A stretch of 64,000 nt of DNA from Marthasterias glacialis (taxonomy: Eukaryota > Echinodermata > Asteroidea > Forcipulatida > Asteriidae). The translations under genes were made by a program, and so were the position numbers. This document shows, piece by piece, positions 1-10,302 of the stretch. The DNA is taken from positions 5,855,227 through 5,919,226 of the forward strand of contig OU452232.1 of the NCBI GenBank assembly GCA_911728455.2, read 5' to 3'. Every line of letters begins with the position of its first letter. Position 1 is the first letter of the stretch. The notes under the pieces were generated by a model, which worked only from the letters and a program-made list of their open reading frames with translations, made no database searches and was not told the origin of the DNA.

Positions 1-14
1 TAATGGAGTCTTGC

Positions 15-189
15 ATAGACCTTATGCATTGACGTCATCACGCCGCCATCTTAGAGGTAAATCGATGATGTAACAATGGAAACACAGAGATTTGTACGCG
101 CGGTGCACAGGATTGGCCAATGAACAACCTCATTTTGACCTCTAGGCGAGGGCGCCCTACTCAAATGACGTCATGTGCATAAGGTCTAT
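15..189. mobile_element. MITE, about 25-bp TIRs, TA target
   Basis: Left arm ATAGACCTTATGCATTGACG continues to GTCAT. The right arm ends with the reverse complement, GTGCATAAGGTCTAT, with one extra base. TA flanks both GACCTT ends, suggesting a Tc1/mariner-type target. Confidence 0.7.
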
Positions 190-1017
190 AGCGCCAAAAA
201 GGCGCTCACTCATGATACAAAAAAATAGTGCAAAGTTGAATACCACTAGTCTATATTAGCTTTAAACAGATGTGTTTTGAGAGCAGTGTGAAGTGATGAT
301 GTAGTATCTGCAGCCCTGATATGGTACGGAAAACTATTCCACACTTATTGCTATTAATATAATGCTATTCTTCCAAATCAAACCCAAATGAACATATTGT
401 AGTTTTTAATAGTATGCGTGTACGTATTTGAACATTACACTGTGCGGTGTGCTATGTCAGTAGACTTACTTTAAATGTTTATACAGGCGCTATGGCCAGT
501 TCAGGGGTACAAGGTAATGTTACAGACAAAATCATGAACAACAACAGATCACTGCTGGGCCTTTTCTTTTACAAACATATTGTCAACATTTTCACAAAGT
601 GACAAATCCGCAGCACAGCTAAAAATTCCCTGTTAGAGAAGATTGCACTTTAAGTTTTTTTCCAAACTACCGTTTCAGAGACTGCTTACTGTTTTTGTCT
701 TTTAAATTTTACTACAAAAATAAAGCTGACTTCTTTTACACAACTGTCAACAATTTTTCATATCTTTTTTCATTTCAGTTATTCATTCCTTTACTCATTT
801 GTCAATTCAGGAAAATAAAGAAAAAAAGAGAGATGTGCACGCAGGAGCATTGTGTACAAACCAACGCACACTGAAATTCATGACTTGCTTTATTTGTATG
901 CGTAAAAGTAGTGCTATAGTTTCAATAGCAAGTGTGTTTAATGAATAAGCTATTCGCGAGTTCGATTTGGTTAACGTATGGTACAATGACTTGCTTAGTC
1001 ACAAGCAGGCCTTATAC

Positions 1018-1182
1018 TTCACGGAGGCAACGGAGGCAGTTGGCTCCGTTGCCCCTGGTCATTGCCCTGGTGCCCCTTGAAATGTTCCAATAGAAATTTA
1101 CAATTTCCTCATAGAGGTGCCCTTTACCAGGGAGAAAAATGCCTTGATGCCCTTGCCCTTTCAAAAAACAAAGCAATCAGGC
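1018..1182 (+). repeat. Dispersed repeat, GCCTCCGTTGCCCCTGG type
   Basis: About 165 bp bounded by AGGCCTTATACTTCA and CAGGCCTG. Diverged copies are at 12500-12640, 34765-35022, 39578-39720, 39742-39912, 47365-47535 and 47995-48110, and in reverse orientation at 46164-46621. Shared words are TGCCCTGGTGCCCCTT and GGTGCCCTTTAC. Confidence 0.7.
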
Positions 1183-1223
1183 CTGCACAATTGACCACTT
1201 AAACTTGAACTAAAATATTAAGC

Positions 1224-1318
1224 AATAACTCAATTGGTAGAGCACCGGTACATTAATTCGGGGATCGCTGGTTCAAATCCTGCTCCAGTCAATTTGTCTT
1301 TGTTCAACCCAAAATTAG
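1224..1318 (+). mobile_element. tRNA-derived SINE
   Basis: Box A-like AACTCAATTGGTAGAGCACC and box B-like GGTTCAAATCC are followed by a shared body, CAATTTGTCTTTGTTCA. The acceptor arms do not pair, so this is a SINE and not a tRNA gene. Related copies are at 39457-39545, 7250-7545 and about 44948-45024, with one inverted at about 42990-43075. Confidence 0.7.
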
Positions 1319-1386
1319 AGTTCTTTAGATTAGAGACCATTGCTTGGTCACATGGTCTGTTGCAAGCTTTTGTATAGTAACCTCCA

Positions 1387-1509
1387 GGGCCAAATTTCTT
1401 GGCTCTGCTTACTGCAGAACTGTGCTCTTACGACACATTGTAAAAAGCACATGCTTCTATGGGCTGTGAACGCAGAATTCTGCATCAAGCAGTGCCAGGA
1501 AATTGGCCC
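1387..1509. mobile_element. MITE, GGGCCAAATTTC ends
   Basis: Imperfect TIRs about 40 bp long: GGGCCAAATTTCTTGGCTCT at the left, and the reverse complement of a GCACTGCTTGATGCAGAATT-type arm at the right. Same family as 35773-35895. Confidence 0.65.
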
Positions 1510-1581
1510 AGAAGGGCAAACCCTGGTACCATTGTGCCATACACAGTCATTTAGAATTGTGTATGGGTGTTCGCCCATCTC

Positions 1582-1887
1582 TTACACCCGTTTCAGACTG
1601 GGGCTCCAGAGTCGCGCCGAACCAAATAGATAAGAAGCGACTCAGATTTCGGTTCTAGACAGGTGAACTTAATTAACATAAATTTGCATTAGGTTCGGCT
1701 CATGACAAGATCGACGCGTCAACCCAAGATGTTCCAGAGTCATTCCGACCGACTGCAACAGTCGATCTTTTGACTTCTAGCGAGTCTAGTCGCTCCTAAC
1801 TGCTTCAGACGTTGAATTTTTTATGTACTTAAAATTCAATAACTTGGTTCGGTGCGACTCAGGAACGCCAGTCTGAAACGGGTGTTA
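1582..1887. mobile_element. MITE, TTACACCCGTTTCAGACTGG ends
   Basis: 306 bp with about 43-bp TIRs. The left arm continues through GAGTCGCGCCGAACCA. The right arm is its near reverse complement, TGGTTCGGTGCGACTC to GTCTGAAACGGGTGTTA. Confidence 0.75.
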
Positions 1888-2950
1888 TGTAACTACGCAA
1901 TGGCTTGACTGAATCAAGAGACTTACTGCAGCAAGTGTCTCTACAGACCTTGTAACCTTTGCTCACAAAAAGAGTGACCTTGTACATTCCAGGGCCTTTC
2001 TGGCAGGCAAGAACCTACACGGGTCATATGGAAAAGCTTACATTTTGTGTCATAATTTCCACATAAATTCAAGAGCTATAAAATCACAGCTGAACAAGTT
2101 TTGAGATGTGCCCCCTTTCTTCACATCAAAAGTCGATAAAAATCAAACAGTGCAATCTCCATAACAATACAAGATTTGATGTTTTCTTCAATTGAGTTGT
2201 GTACAAATCAGGCCCGAAGAAAGTCCAGGCTCTGTGGCTCTTTTGTAAACAAGTGATGTCACAGGTCACACGGTCTATAGTCTGAGGAAATCAAATCTAA
2301 GTGGTAATTTGTGATAAAAGCCATTGTAACAAGTCATTGTACCAGACGTGATTCACATCTAACTCGCAAATGACGTATGGACAGTGACGACTAACATTAA
2401 ATAAACGGATGTATTTAAAAAAAAAAATTATCCCCGACACGCCTTTAAAAAAAAAAAAAAAACAATCAACTGTCAGAAATCCCACGACCTAAACGTCCTT
2501 CTGAAGCTGCATCCAATAATAACTGTCACTCACTCTCGTTATTTTTTTCTTTCTTCCCAACCATCAACCTCTCAAGTGCGGACATATTACGAACATCACT
2601 GAGGGTGTCCGACATAAACAAACAGAGCTTCTGAAAATAAACAGATTTATGGCAACTTCCAGCAGCGGGAGTGTTTCCTCGGCCAGTGATTGACGGTGGA
2701 GACGAGTCCAGACAACCACAACAAAAAAAGTGCGCCGTTTGATGTTAAGATTAAATTTCTGGATACTTAAACAGCTCTTTAAGTAATGCTCTCTACGTGG
2801 AGGCTGATTGGGTTACAGTGATTAATGTTGATCATGTGATGATGCAAAGGGGATGTCTCAAAGAACTAGCACATGAATGTTAGGTGAATACAAACCCTCT
2901 TGCCTGATACACATGCACAGTTTTTTTTATTTTGTTCTTCTTAATGCAAT

Positions 2951-3080
2951 GGGAGACTTTTGAGACACTGGCAGCAGCAGACAAAACCGTCCTTTTTGAC
3001 AGTTCTGAGCACGCGCGCACATGCTCAGTCGTAGTTCCGAGCATGCGTACTACCGGTGAGAACTGTGAAAAAAGTCTCCC
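2951..3080. mobile_element. MITE, GGGAGACTTTTGAG ends
   Basis: Starts GGGAGACTTTTGAGACACTG and ends AAAAGTCTCCC. Related to, but diverged from, the better preserved copy at 3446-3587. Confidence 0.55.
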
Positions 3081-3445
3081 AATTGCCCGTCACAAGGCCC
3101 AAAGGCCACACGAGGTGTGGGCTACTTTTTGCTCTGTTATGTAAATTTGTTATTGTTTTTCAAGTAATAAACCAGCGCATATAACGGTATCTTACAGAAT
3201 GTCAAACTAAGTATACATAACAAATTGGCTAGCACCCAGAGAGCAATGGGGGGAAAAATGCTTGGAATAACACTGAGAGACCGGATACCCAACCAAACAA
3301 TCAGGGATAACATCAAAATAACAGCCATCACATAAAAAATGTCAACAAAATGAAATGAAAATGGGCAGGACATGTAGCAAGGCTGACACACAACAGATGG
3401 ACAGAGAAGAACCACAGAATGATAACCTGGAAGTCGCAGGTTCAC

Positions 3446-3587
3446 GGGAGACTTTTGAGGACACTAGGTGGCAGCAGACTTACCAGGTCAATCCATTGTT
3501 TTCGGAAATGTGCGCATGCTCAGAACTATGCAAACAATGGAAATTTACCTGGTAAGTCTGCTGCCATCTAGTGTTCCAAAGTCTCCC
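3446..3587. mobile_element. MITE with 43-bp TIRs
   Basis: Left arm GGGAGACTTTTGAGGACACT continues to CTTACCAGGT. The right arm is its near-perfect reverse complement, from ACCTGGTAAGTCTGCTGCCA to GTCTCCC. Confidence 0.75.
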
Positions 3588-4315
3588 ACAGGGGAGGGGG
3601 GATCCAGGATTTTTCAAATGGGGGATGGGGGGGGGTGTGAAATTTACCGATCAAGCAGCAAATGATGATTGGATGTCGAAAGTTTATTTCTCATTGCAAG
3701 TGGGGGGGATGATATCTTGATTTTTTTTGGAAGGGGGAAAATAGGGGGGCCACTCACGCCCCCCCCTCGCGATCCGCCCCGTCCCATTCTAGTTTAAAAA
3801 AAATTGTTCAACCCCCCCCCCCCCCCTTGGAAAAAAAACATAAATAAATAAAAATAAAAGATAAAAATAGAAAATAATTATTATTATAACTTAATATTGT
3901 ATGGTATCATAAACCCGGTGGAAATTTCAATTTTTTTTTTTGTAGAGGCTAAATATCAAATATCAAGTGAAATTAAACTCACAACTCAGTGAGCATACAC
4001 TAATGCATATCATCTTATCTGTATAATAATGACTATACTGAATGCATGAGAGGGCTCTGTACCTGTGCATGTACATGCGTTGCTATGGAACAAAAACGTT
4101 AGTAGGTCCTTATAAATATGCATACTAATCATTGCTCATTAATTGGCTTGTTTACGGAGAGTCTAACTCAAGACTAGTTGGCTCAATATAAATACGAGAC
4201 AAGGGTTGTTCTGTACATGCACATGTGTGCATAAGAGGTCATTCAAAACTAATCAATAATTTATTCGTTTCCCCAAATTTGTGTGTCAAAACATTATGTG
4301 TCAGCAAGACTCTAC

Positions 4316-4935
4316 AATTTGTGGACATCTTTTGTTCTCATAGTCGGATCCATACATTGTATGGAGTGCTACAATGTGTGGACATCTTTTGTTCTCATAG
4401 TCGGATCCACACATTGCATGTAATGCTGCAATGTGTGGACACCTTTTGTTCTCATAGTCGGGTCCACACATTGCAAGTAATGCTACAATGTGTGGACATC
4501 TTTTTGTTCTCATAGTCAGATCCGTAGGTTGTATGTAATGCTACAATGTGTGGACATCTTTTGTTCTCATGGTCGGATCCACACATTGCATGTAATGCTA
4601 CAATGCGTGGGCATCTTTTGTTCTTGAAGTCTGGTCCACACATTGTATGTAATGCTGCAATGTGTGGAAATCTTTTGTTCTCATAGTGGAATCCACACAT
4701 TGTATGTAATGCTGCAATGTGTGGACACCTTTTGTTTTCAGAGTGGAGTTCACAGACTGTATGTAATGCTTTATGTGTGATCATCTTTTGTTCTCCCACA
4801 CATTGCATGTAATGCTACAATGTGTGGACATCTTTTGTTCTCATAGTCGGGTCCACACATTGTATGAAATGCTACATAATAATATGTGGACATCTTTTGT
4901 CCTTGGAATCGGGTCCACACATTGTATGTAGTGCT
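4316..4935. repeat. Minisatellite, period 57 bp, about 11 units
   Basis: Each unit contains TGTGGACATCTTTTGTTCTC, then a TAGTCGGATCCACACATTG segment and TAATGCTACAA. Most units are exactly 57 bp (starts at 4321, 4378, 4435 and 4492), with slippage near 4780 and 4880. Because 57 is a multiple of three, long frames stay open on both strands. I do not call it coding. Confidence 0.85.
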
Positions 4936-6274
4936 TCCTTGTACAGCACATTAAATGTGTGTGTAATTGTTTGAAAGGCTGAAGGGCTTGATGCACGAGG
5001 CACTTTTGACAGGCATCTTGGAGGCATGCAAATAGGAATAATTCTGCAGCTCAAGAGATATTTTTCTGACAGAGTCTTTCTGGGTTGCTAAAAAGGTTAA
5101 GAAATTTGAATTTTGACTACTCTGTCCTCTCAGAGATTGCCTTGTGTGAATAGGCCAAAAAACTCAAAATCAGAAAAGAGTGCCAATAATTTTTTTTATT
5201 TTTGCGAGTACCGTAGATTTTTGATGGTGAAAAGATTTTTACTTTTGGGGAAATGTCTGTAAATGTTCCATCAACGCAGGCAGGGGTAACTTCAGAAAAG
5301 CCTCTTAGTCTTAGCAAGTCCCAAAAGAAACAAATTCCATGTAAAAACCGTTGACCAATTTGCATCTCCTTCAATTCCACATTGTTTTGTTCCACAGGAT
5401 GTAAAACGTTCCCAAGCAAGAGAAGAAAAAAAAAAAAAAAACGACGGGGGAGTTTCCAGCAGCCAAATTCCGCAGCGGCTAAAGTGACATTTTCAGCGCA
5501 ATCCTAACCAGGCCTCTCCCATGTGTGTACCGTTCACTCCATCATTCCGCTTTTACGGACACTACCCCTTTGGAGACATGTATAACCTACTTAGGCATCT
5601 GAGAAGAACTCTTAAGTTATGTCTCTCAAGTTCATGTTGTATCGCCAACCCCCCCCCCCAACCCTGAGGGCAACCTGGATGCAAACTGAGACAAACTAAT
5701 GTTGATGGTACAGCGTCTCTGCGATACTTATAGTATGCACGTGCGATGGAATGATCACTTGCATTGAAAGTGACAGATGTGCGGCACATTGTAAACCGAC
5801 ACACGGCACAACAAAAAGAGGGCAAGTTCTTCTTCTTTTACAAGCACTAGTGTTCTACCATGGAACAGACGCTAATCACTCTGATTTCTGACATGATTTC
5901 ACAGGGCACTGAGGCGCTGGGTATCCACAGAGAAATTGTTCGTCTGAGTAGGGAGAAACCGTGTTTAAGGCGCCTCCACACCATTGAACCCCATGGTCTG
6001 AACATCCAAAAAGGCAATGACTAATTACCTTTTTGTCTTTGCCTTTTCCTTTTTCCACAGATGTCCCCCGTTTAAGTTTGTCTTATTCACTAAATAGTTA
6101 CTTTTTCTCCCTCTTCCCACCTTTGATTTTGTCTTTTGTGTTTCCAACCTCTTGTGGTTAAACCAGCCCCTTCCTTATACCCCATCCCCCTTTTGCCTCC
6201 TTTTTCATCCTTTATCCCTTGCTCCTTCCGAGTGCATTGTGCATTTCTCTTTTCACTTCTTTCTACAAGTACAG

Positions 6275-6402
6275 GGGTGGATTTCACAAAATTAGTCCTA
6301 ACTTAGGACTAGTCCTAACTTATGCCAAGTTATATAAGTTAGCACTAGTAACTCGTCCTAAATCGAGATAAGACTATTCCTAGCGCTTTGTGAAATCCAC
6401 AC
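6275..6402. mobile_element. Palindromic MITE, GTGGATTTCACAAA ends
   Basis: Ends GGTGGATTTCACAAA and TTTGTGAAATCCAC, with internal inverted copies of TTAGGACTAGTCCTAA. Same family, opposite orientation, at 34793-34899. Confidence 0.75.
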
Positions 6403-7249
6403 CTGGACTGCTTCTGTTACTTAAGTACACTTGTATTATGTAGGTGTGTGTGTTGTGTTATTATTTAGCCTTTGAGAAAGACTCTGTTAGTGTCAAAACG
6501 TGACACCATCAACATTTATCTGGATTTATACCGCCTTTTGGTTGGTAAGCAGTTTCCAACAGCTAATTCTTTCTGCTTAACATGCTTAAAGAAGAAGTCA
6601 CAACAATTCCTTTTATCACCTTCAGAATGAAAGAACTTACGTGATCACTGCGCTTCACGATAGCCCATCGCCATTATCAAATAACATGGTACAATGTCAC
6701 TCGAAACAAAACAAAATAATGTCCTTCATCTTTGACTGCCGCACGCCCTCACTAGTGGCCAATTTCAGTCGCCAACTTGTGCACACATGAGCGTGTATGC
6801 AATTAATTTGTTACGACATTTTTGCAATTGCGCGTGCGCAATTAATTTGTTATGGTTTTTTTCCAACCAAATATGCTTCTTCGTAAGGGTAAGAGCAATT
6901 TGAGTTTTTGGCCGGCATGAACTGTATCTGTCACTTTGTCACAGTCACTGCTATGATGAAGATGCTGGTGTAACCACTTCTGGGGTTTGGTGTACCCAAC
7001 GTTTGTGGCTCTGTGTCCGGTTTGTCCATACATTCGGTATCCGGCACAAAATAAAAACAGCTGATTTCCACAGTGGCATTAATTCACAACATGTGTCTTT
7101 ACTGTTATTAGTGGAGTCCGAGTATAATGTCTCTTTGCGGAACTCATCTCAGATGTCTACTATTACCAATTGATATATCATTACTTCAAGTAAAAATCTC
7201 AATCAGAACAAAGATATTGACAAAATAGGGAGACCGCCAACACTAGGGA

Positions 7250-7545
7250 CAGTACGCTCACTTGGTAGAGCACAGGCATGTAAACCCTCAGATCCAGGCC
7301 TCGAAAAGTTTGCTGGGACCCATGCCAATGATTTTAGCATTGGGCCAGTAAACTCACGACAGGATAAGCCCAGCGGTCTGGTCATTTTGATTCTGGTCTT
7401 GTACAAACAAATCTGGTCTAGTAAAAATGTTAAGCTACAAGCCCGGCAGTCTTGTGGATTTTGCAGCCAAATTCAAACCCTGAGGTCACAGGTTCAAATC
7501 CCGCTCTAGTCATTTTTTTTTTCTTCGTTCACTCCAAAATCAAAT
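7250..7545 (+). mobile_element. SINE interrupted by another element
   Basis: SINE head CACTTGGTAGAGCACAGGC lies at 7260 and the B box GGTTCAAATCCCGCTCTAGT at about 7491. Between them is about 170 bp resembling sequence at about 31660-31760 (GGCCAGTAAACTCACGA, CAGTCTTGTGG). AAACCCT occurs on both sides of the insert, consistent with a target duplication. Confidence 0.55.
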
Positions 7546-7832
7546 TTCTTGCGAATGTTTTCACGTCTTACAGGGTTCTCTCTTCTTCTTTTTTGTTTTG
7601 AAGAAATGTGGAGGATACGGGGCAATACTTTACAAAGTTATCGCAAGCATGTGACACCTCAAAATAATATCAATGATTAATTTCCAGGGGGCGTTATGTT
7701 TTAATTTCAATTCTACCCCAATCAATTCTATTACTTCCGGGTTTATTTTATATTTGGTTGAATATGACTTTACTTGAGTAAACAAAAAATATTAATTCTG
7801 ATGTGTTGTACATGAGGCAAAGCAGCACACTA

Positions 7833-8436
7833 TTAACCAGTTCTCACAGGGATTCTTCCATTTTTTCTCGTTTAGCCAGATGGGATTGTTTTCTCGGAAT
7901 CGCCAGAGTACAGATGGGACAACAAAACCTTGACTTGAAAAAAACCAAGAGAAAAAAATTCTCTTTACTGCAGCACCATAGTTTTGGGTTTTTTTTTTTT
8001 CAATCGAGAAAATGTCACCGTGAATTGCACAACCTCGGCCGTGTGCCACAGCCTACGATTAGTACTCAATCCAGAACCAAGGCTGGATCCCGGTTCACAC
8101 TGACTTGCCTCCACTGAGCCGAAATACAATGAATGAAAAATGGTCTTTCTATGTCTGGTAATTCTCTTCTTGGAACAAAGGTCTGGAACCGGGGTTACAT
8201 AATGATGCCTGCACAATAGCCAAAAATCAGCGAAATATTGAGCGCCATGTGTCCTGTTGTGTGGGGGAAACGAAGTGTTATACACAGCATGTACGTCCTT
8301 TGTATACGCTCAGCAGTGAATGTTCGGTGATTTTTGCTACGGTATTCCGATTTTACACAATGGCGTGTTCCAACGGCTCGCTTGTTGGCTTGAAAATTAT
8401 TGCGTGGATACAGGTCAGTCGGGGCCAACTGGTTAA
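7833..8436 (+). mobile_element. Dispersed element, TTAACCAGTT ends
   Basis: Starts TTAACCAGTT and ends AACTGGTTAA. Shares long stretches with 45707-46657, with 26775-27335 (minus, truncated) and with a shorter derivative, 31086-31361. No protein domain was recognised. Confidence 0.6.
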
Positions 8437-10213
8437 CGGTGGTCCACTGGCCAAATGCCAAAACACCTGTCACAATTCTCTTTAAGTCCAGCTGGCTAGT
8501 TCACTTTTAAAAAAGATCCCATTTGAAAAAACTGATAGACTTTATGAAGTGACAAGCTAAACTGGTCCCGCTCGCCAGTCACCGAAAAAAAAAGTTAACG
8601 ACACGCTCTTCACACTGAGTCAATTGAATTCTCACTTAGCTGAGTCAAATGAGCCAAGCAAATTAGCTAAGCAAAGCACACTGGCTGTATCAGCTGACGT
8701 TTGATTCCACCCTGGAATCATTTCCTTTCACCTTGGACTATTGGCAAGTTTTTGTTGAACCTGGACATAAAGTATACAGGTTTTTTTTCCTGCAGGTAGT
8801 GGAAGTTACATTAACACAGATAAGGTTGCCACTGGAGGCATACACCAGGGTTGAAATTTCAAGATCACAGGTCAGAACGTTCAATGGATACCCGATCCGA
8901 CTGTAGCTTATAAGCGAGGCTGTCATGTATCATGATAACACTCCCCCATACCCTTGCTAAATAAACCGGTCTAAATCCGCCTCGCTTATTAGAGTGGATG
9001 CTCTATCATGATACCGTGATATTATCGTGGGAGGGTTTATAAGCGAGGCTGTCATGCTTTGGCGGCTCGCTCATAAGTGACGTTGTCTAGGAAAATCTGT
9101 TGCAATGGACCAGAACTATTTTTTTCAAAGACAGGAAATATTTCAGTTTGTTTTTTTATCTACCTGTTGAACTTTTAAAGGAGGTTTTGAAGCTGAAAAA
9201 TACATGGGTCTCTCCACACTGATGCATACAACTGATGATTTTTTTTTTAAAGTAAGGCATGGGAGAGTGTGTTAAAAACAAAAAATTTGTGGAAGTTTTT
9301 ATCAGTTTATGGTAATGCTGTTAATGATCATTCTTACCCTAAAAAAAAAGAAAAATGTCAGAGTAACTAATGAATTACAACGTAACTTTAAAAAGGGTAA
9401 TGTACATCGATTGGACAGACAGGATGGGCTGTAAAGCAACACTGGAATAACATACAGTTGCCTGATGTTTTTAACTTACAATCTTTGGTTTCAATAATGA
9501 TTGAAATACAAATTTGAATCATTCCTCAGGGTATTTAGACAACTAGAAGGTAAAACACATAAAGTACGTCACGTGGACAATTTGGACAAACGTCTGTCCA
9601 TGTGACATACGATACATTTCTAATACATGTAAAACCCCATAACTACTTAAATAATCAGAAAATTGTCTTAATTGATGTATTAATGTAGAGCGACCCACAT
9701 TAGTAAATCTTCAAAGAAGAAAAACACAGGACTTCGGTTGTGGTGTTACTGAAAGGTGCTCAAATTACTGGATTCTTCATATAATACAGCAAGGACTTAA
9801 CTGTATTGAGCAAGGACCTAATGGTTTTCTGCACCAGCCAAACTTTGATGCACCAGCCAAACTTTGTTCCTGTTAACTGAACTCACTCACATGGAACTTT
9901 CTTGAGCTTTGTATAGATTGTACTCAGCTTGTCCCCTTCATTGCATCTGATGAAGTAGTTGTTGTTACGAAAGCTCATGCAGGGTTTTTTTTACTATTAG
10001 TTAGTCTTTAACTACTATCACTAAGTTTTTATATTGGATTCTACATGTAGCCAGTCAACCAGCGGCTACTTTCTACCCGTGTGCCTAGAGGTACAGCTAG
10101 CTGTCACAGGTACGGGCTCTGGTACATATACTTCGTTGTCGTTAGGGCAAGGGATTTTTTTTTCTTAGCAAAAGGGGAAACCTTTAAAGAGATAATTTTA
10201 AATCCACACTTAC

Positions 10214-10302
10214 TAAACTTCTGTTAGCATCGTAATCTGCACACTTGACACAGTTACTAACGACGAAATCTAGGCAGCTTGCATGGGTGTAATATTCACA
10301 TA
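10214..10302 (-). CDS. DGKQ: DGKQ exon 4: second half of C1 domain 2 and start of next linker
   Basis: 89 bp. Acceptor is a T-rich tract ending CTGCAG, donor GTAAGT. Completes a Leu codon and encodes CEYYTHASCLDFVVSNC, the last ligands of C1 domain 2, then VKCADYDANRSL. Phase 0 at the end. The following exon (third C1 domain) was searched for on the minus strand from 10,213 down to 1 and not found, so intron 4 probably runs off the window. Confidence 0.87.

Larger units (their letters stand above)
1..10213. other. DGKQ intron 4, partial: repeat-filled, no other gene seen
   Basis: Holds several MITEs (15-189, 1387-1509, 1582-1887, 2951-3080, 3446-3587, 6275-6402), a 57-bp minisatellite (4316-4935), an interrupted SINE (7250-7545) and a TTAACCAGTT-ended element (7833-8436). 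A polypurine/polypyrimidine G/C-run element lies at about 3590-3790 (ends GGGGGATCC and GATCCGCCCC). Around 8905-9060 a GCGAGGCTGTCATG sequence occurs twice as direct repeats. Nothing identifiable was seen in 5.1-6.2, 6.45-7.2 or 9.1-10.2 kb. Confidence 0.6.

Noticed and set aside
1224..1318. tRNA-like A and B boxes (also at 39457, 41375, 10940, 22640 and others) as tRNA genes
   Set aside because: Acceptor and anticodon stems do not pair and the same sequence with the same tail recurs, so they are SINEs.
2641..2720. Possible third C1 domain exon of DGKQ (a His-Trp-containing minus-strand reading)
   Set aside because: Cys spacing and flanking splice sites do not fit; the third C1 exon is probably outside the window.
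4452..4808. 118-residue minus-strand open frame as a gene
   Set aside because: It is generated by the 57-bp minisatellite; the opposite strand is equally open. Reported only as a finding.
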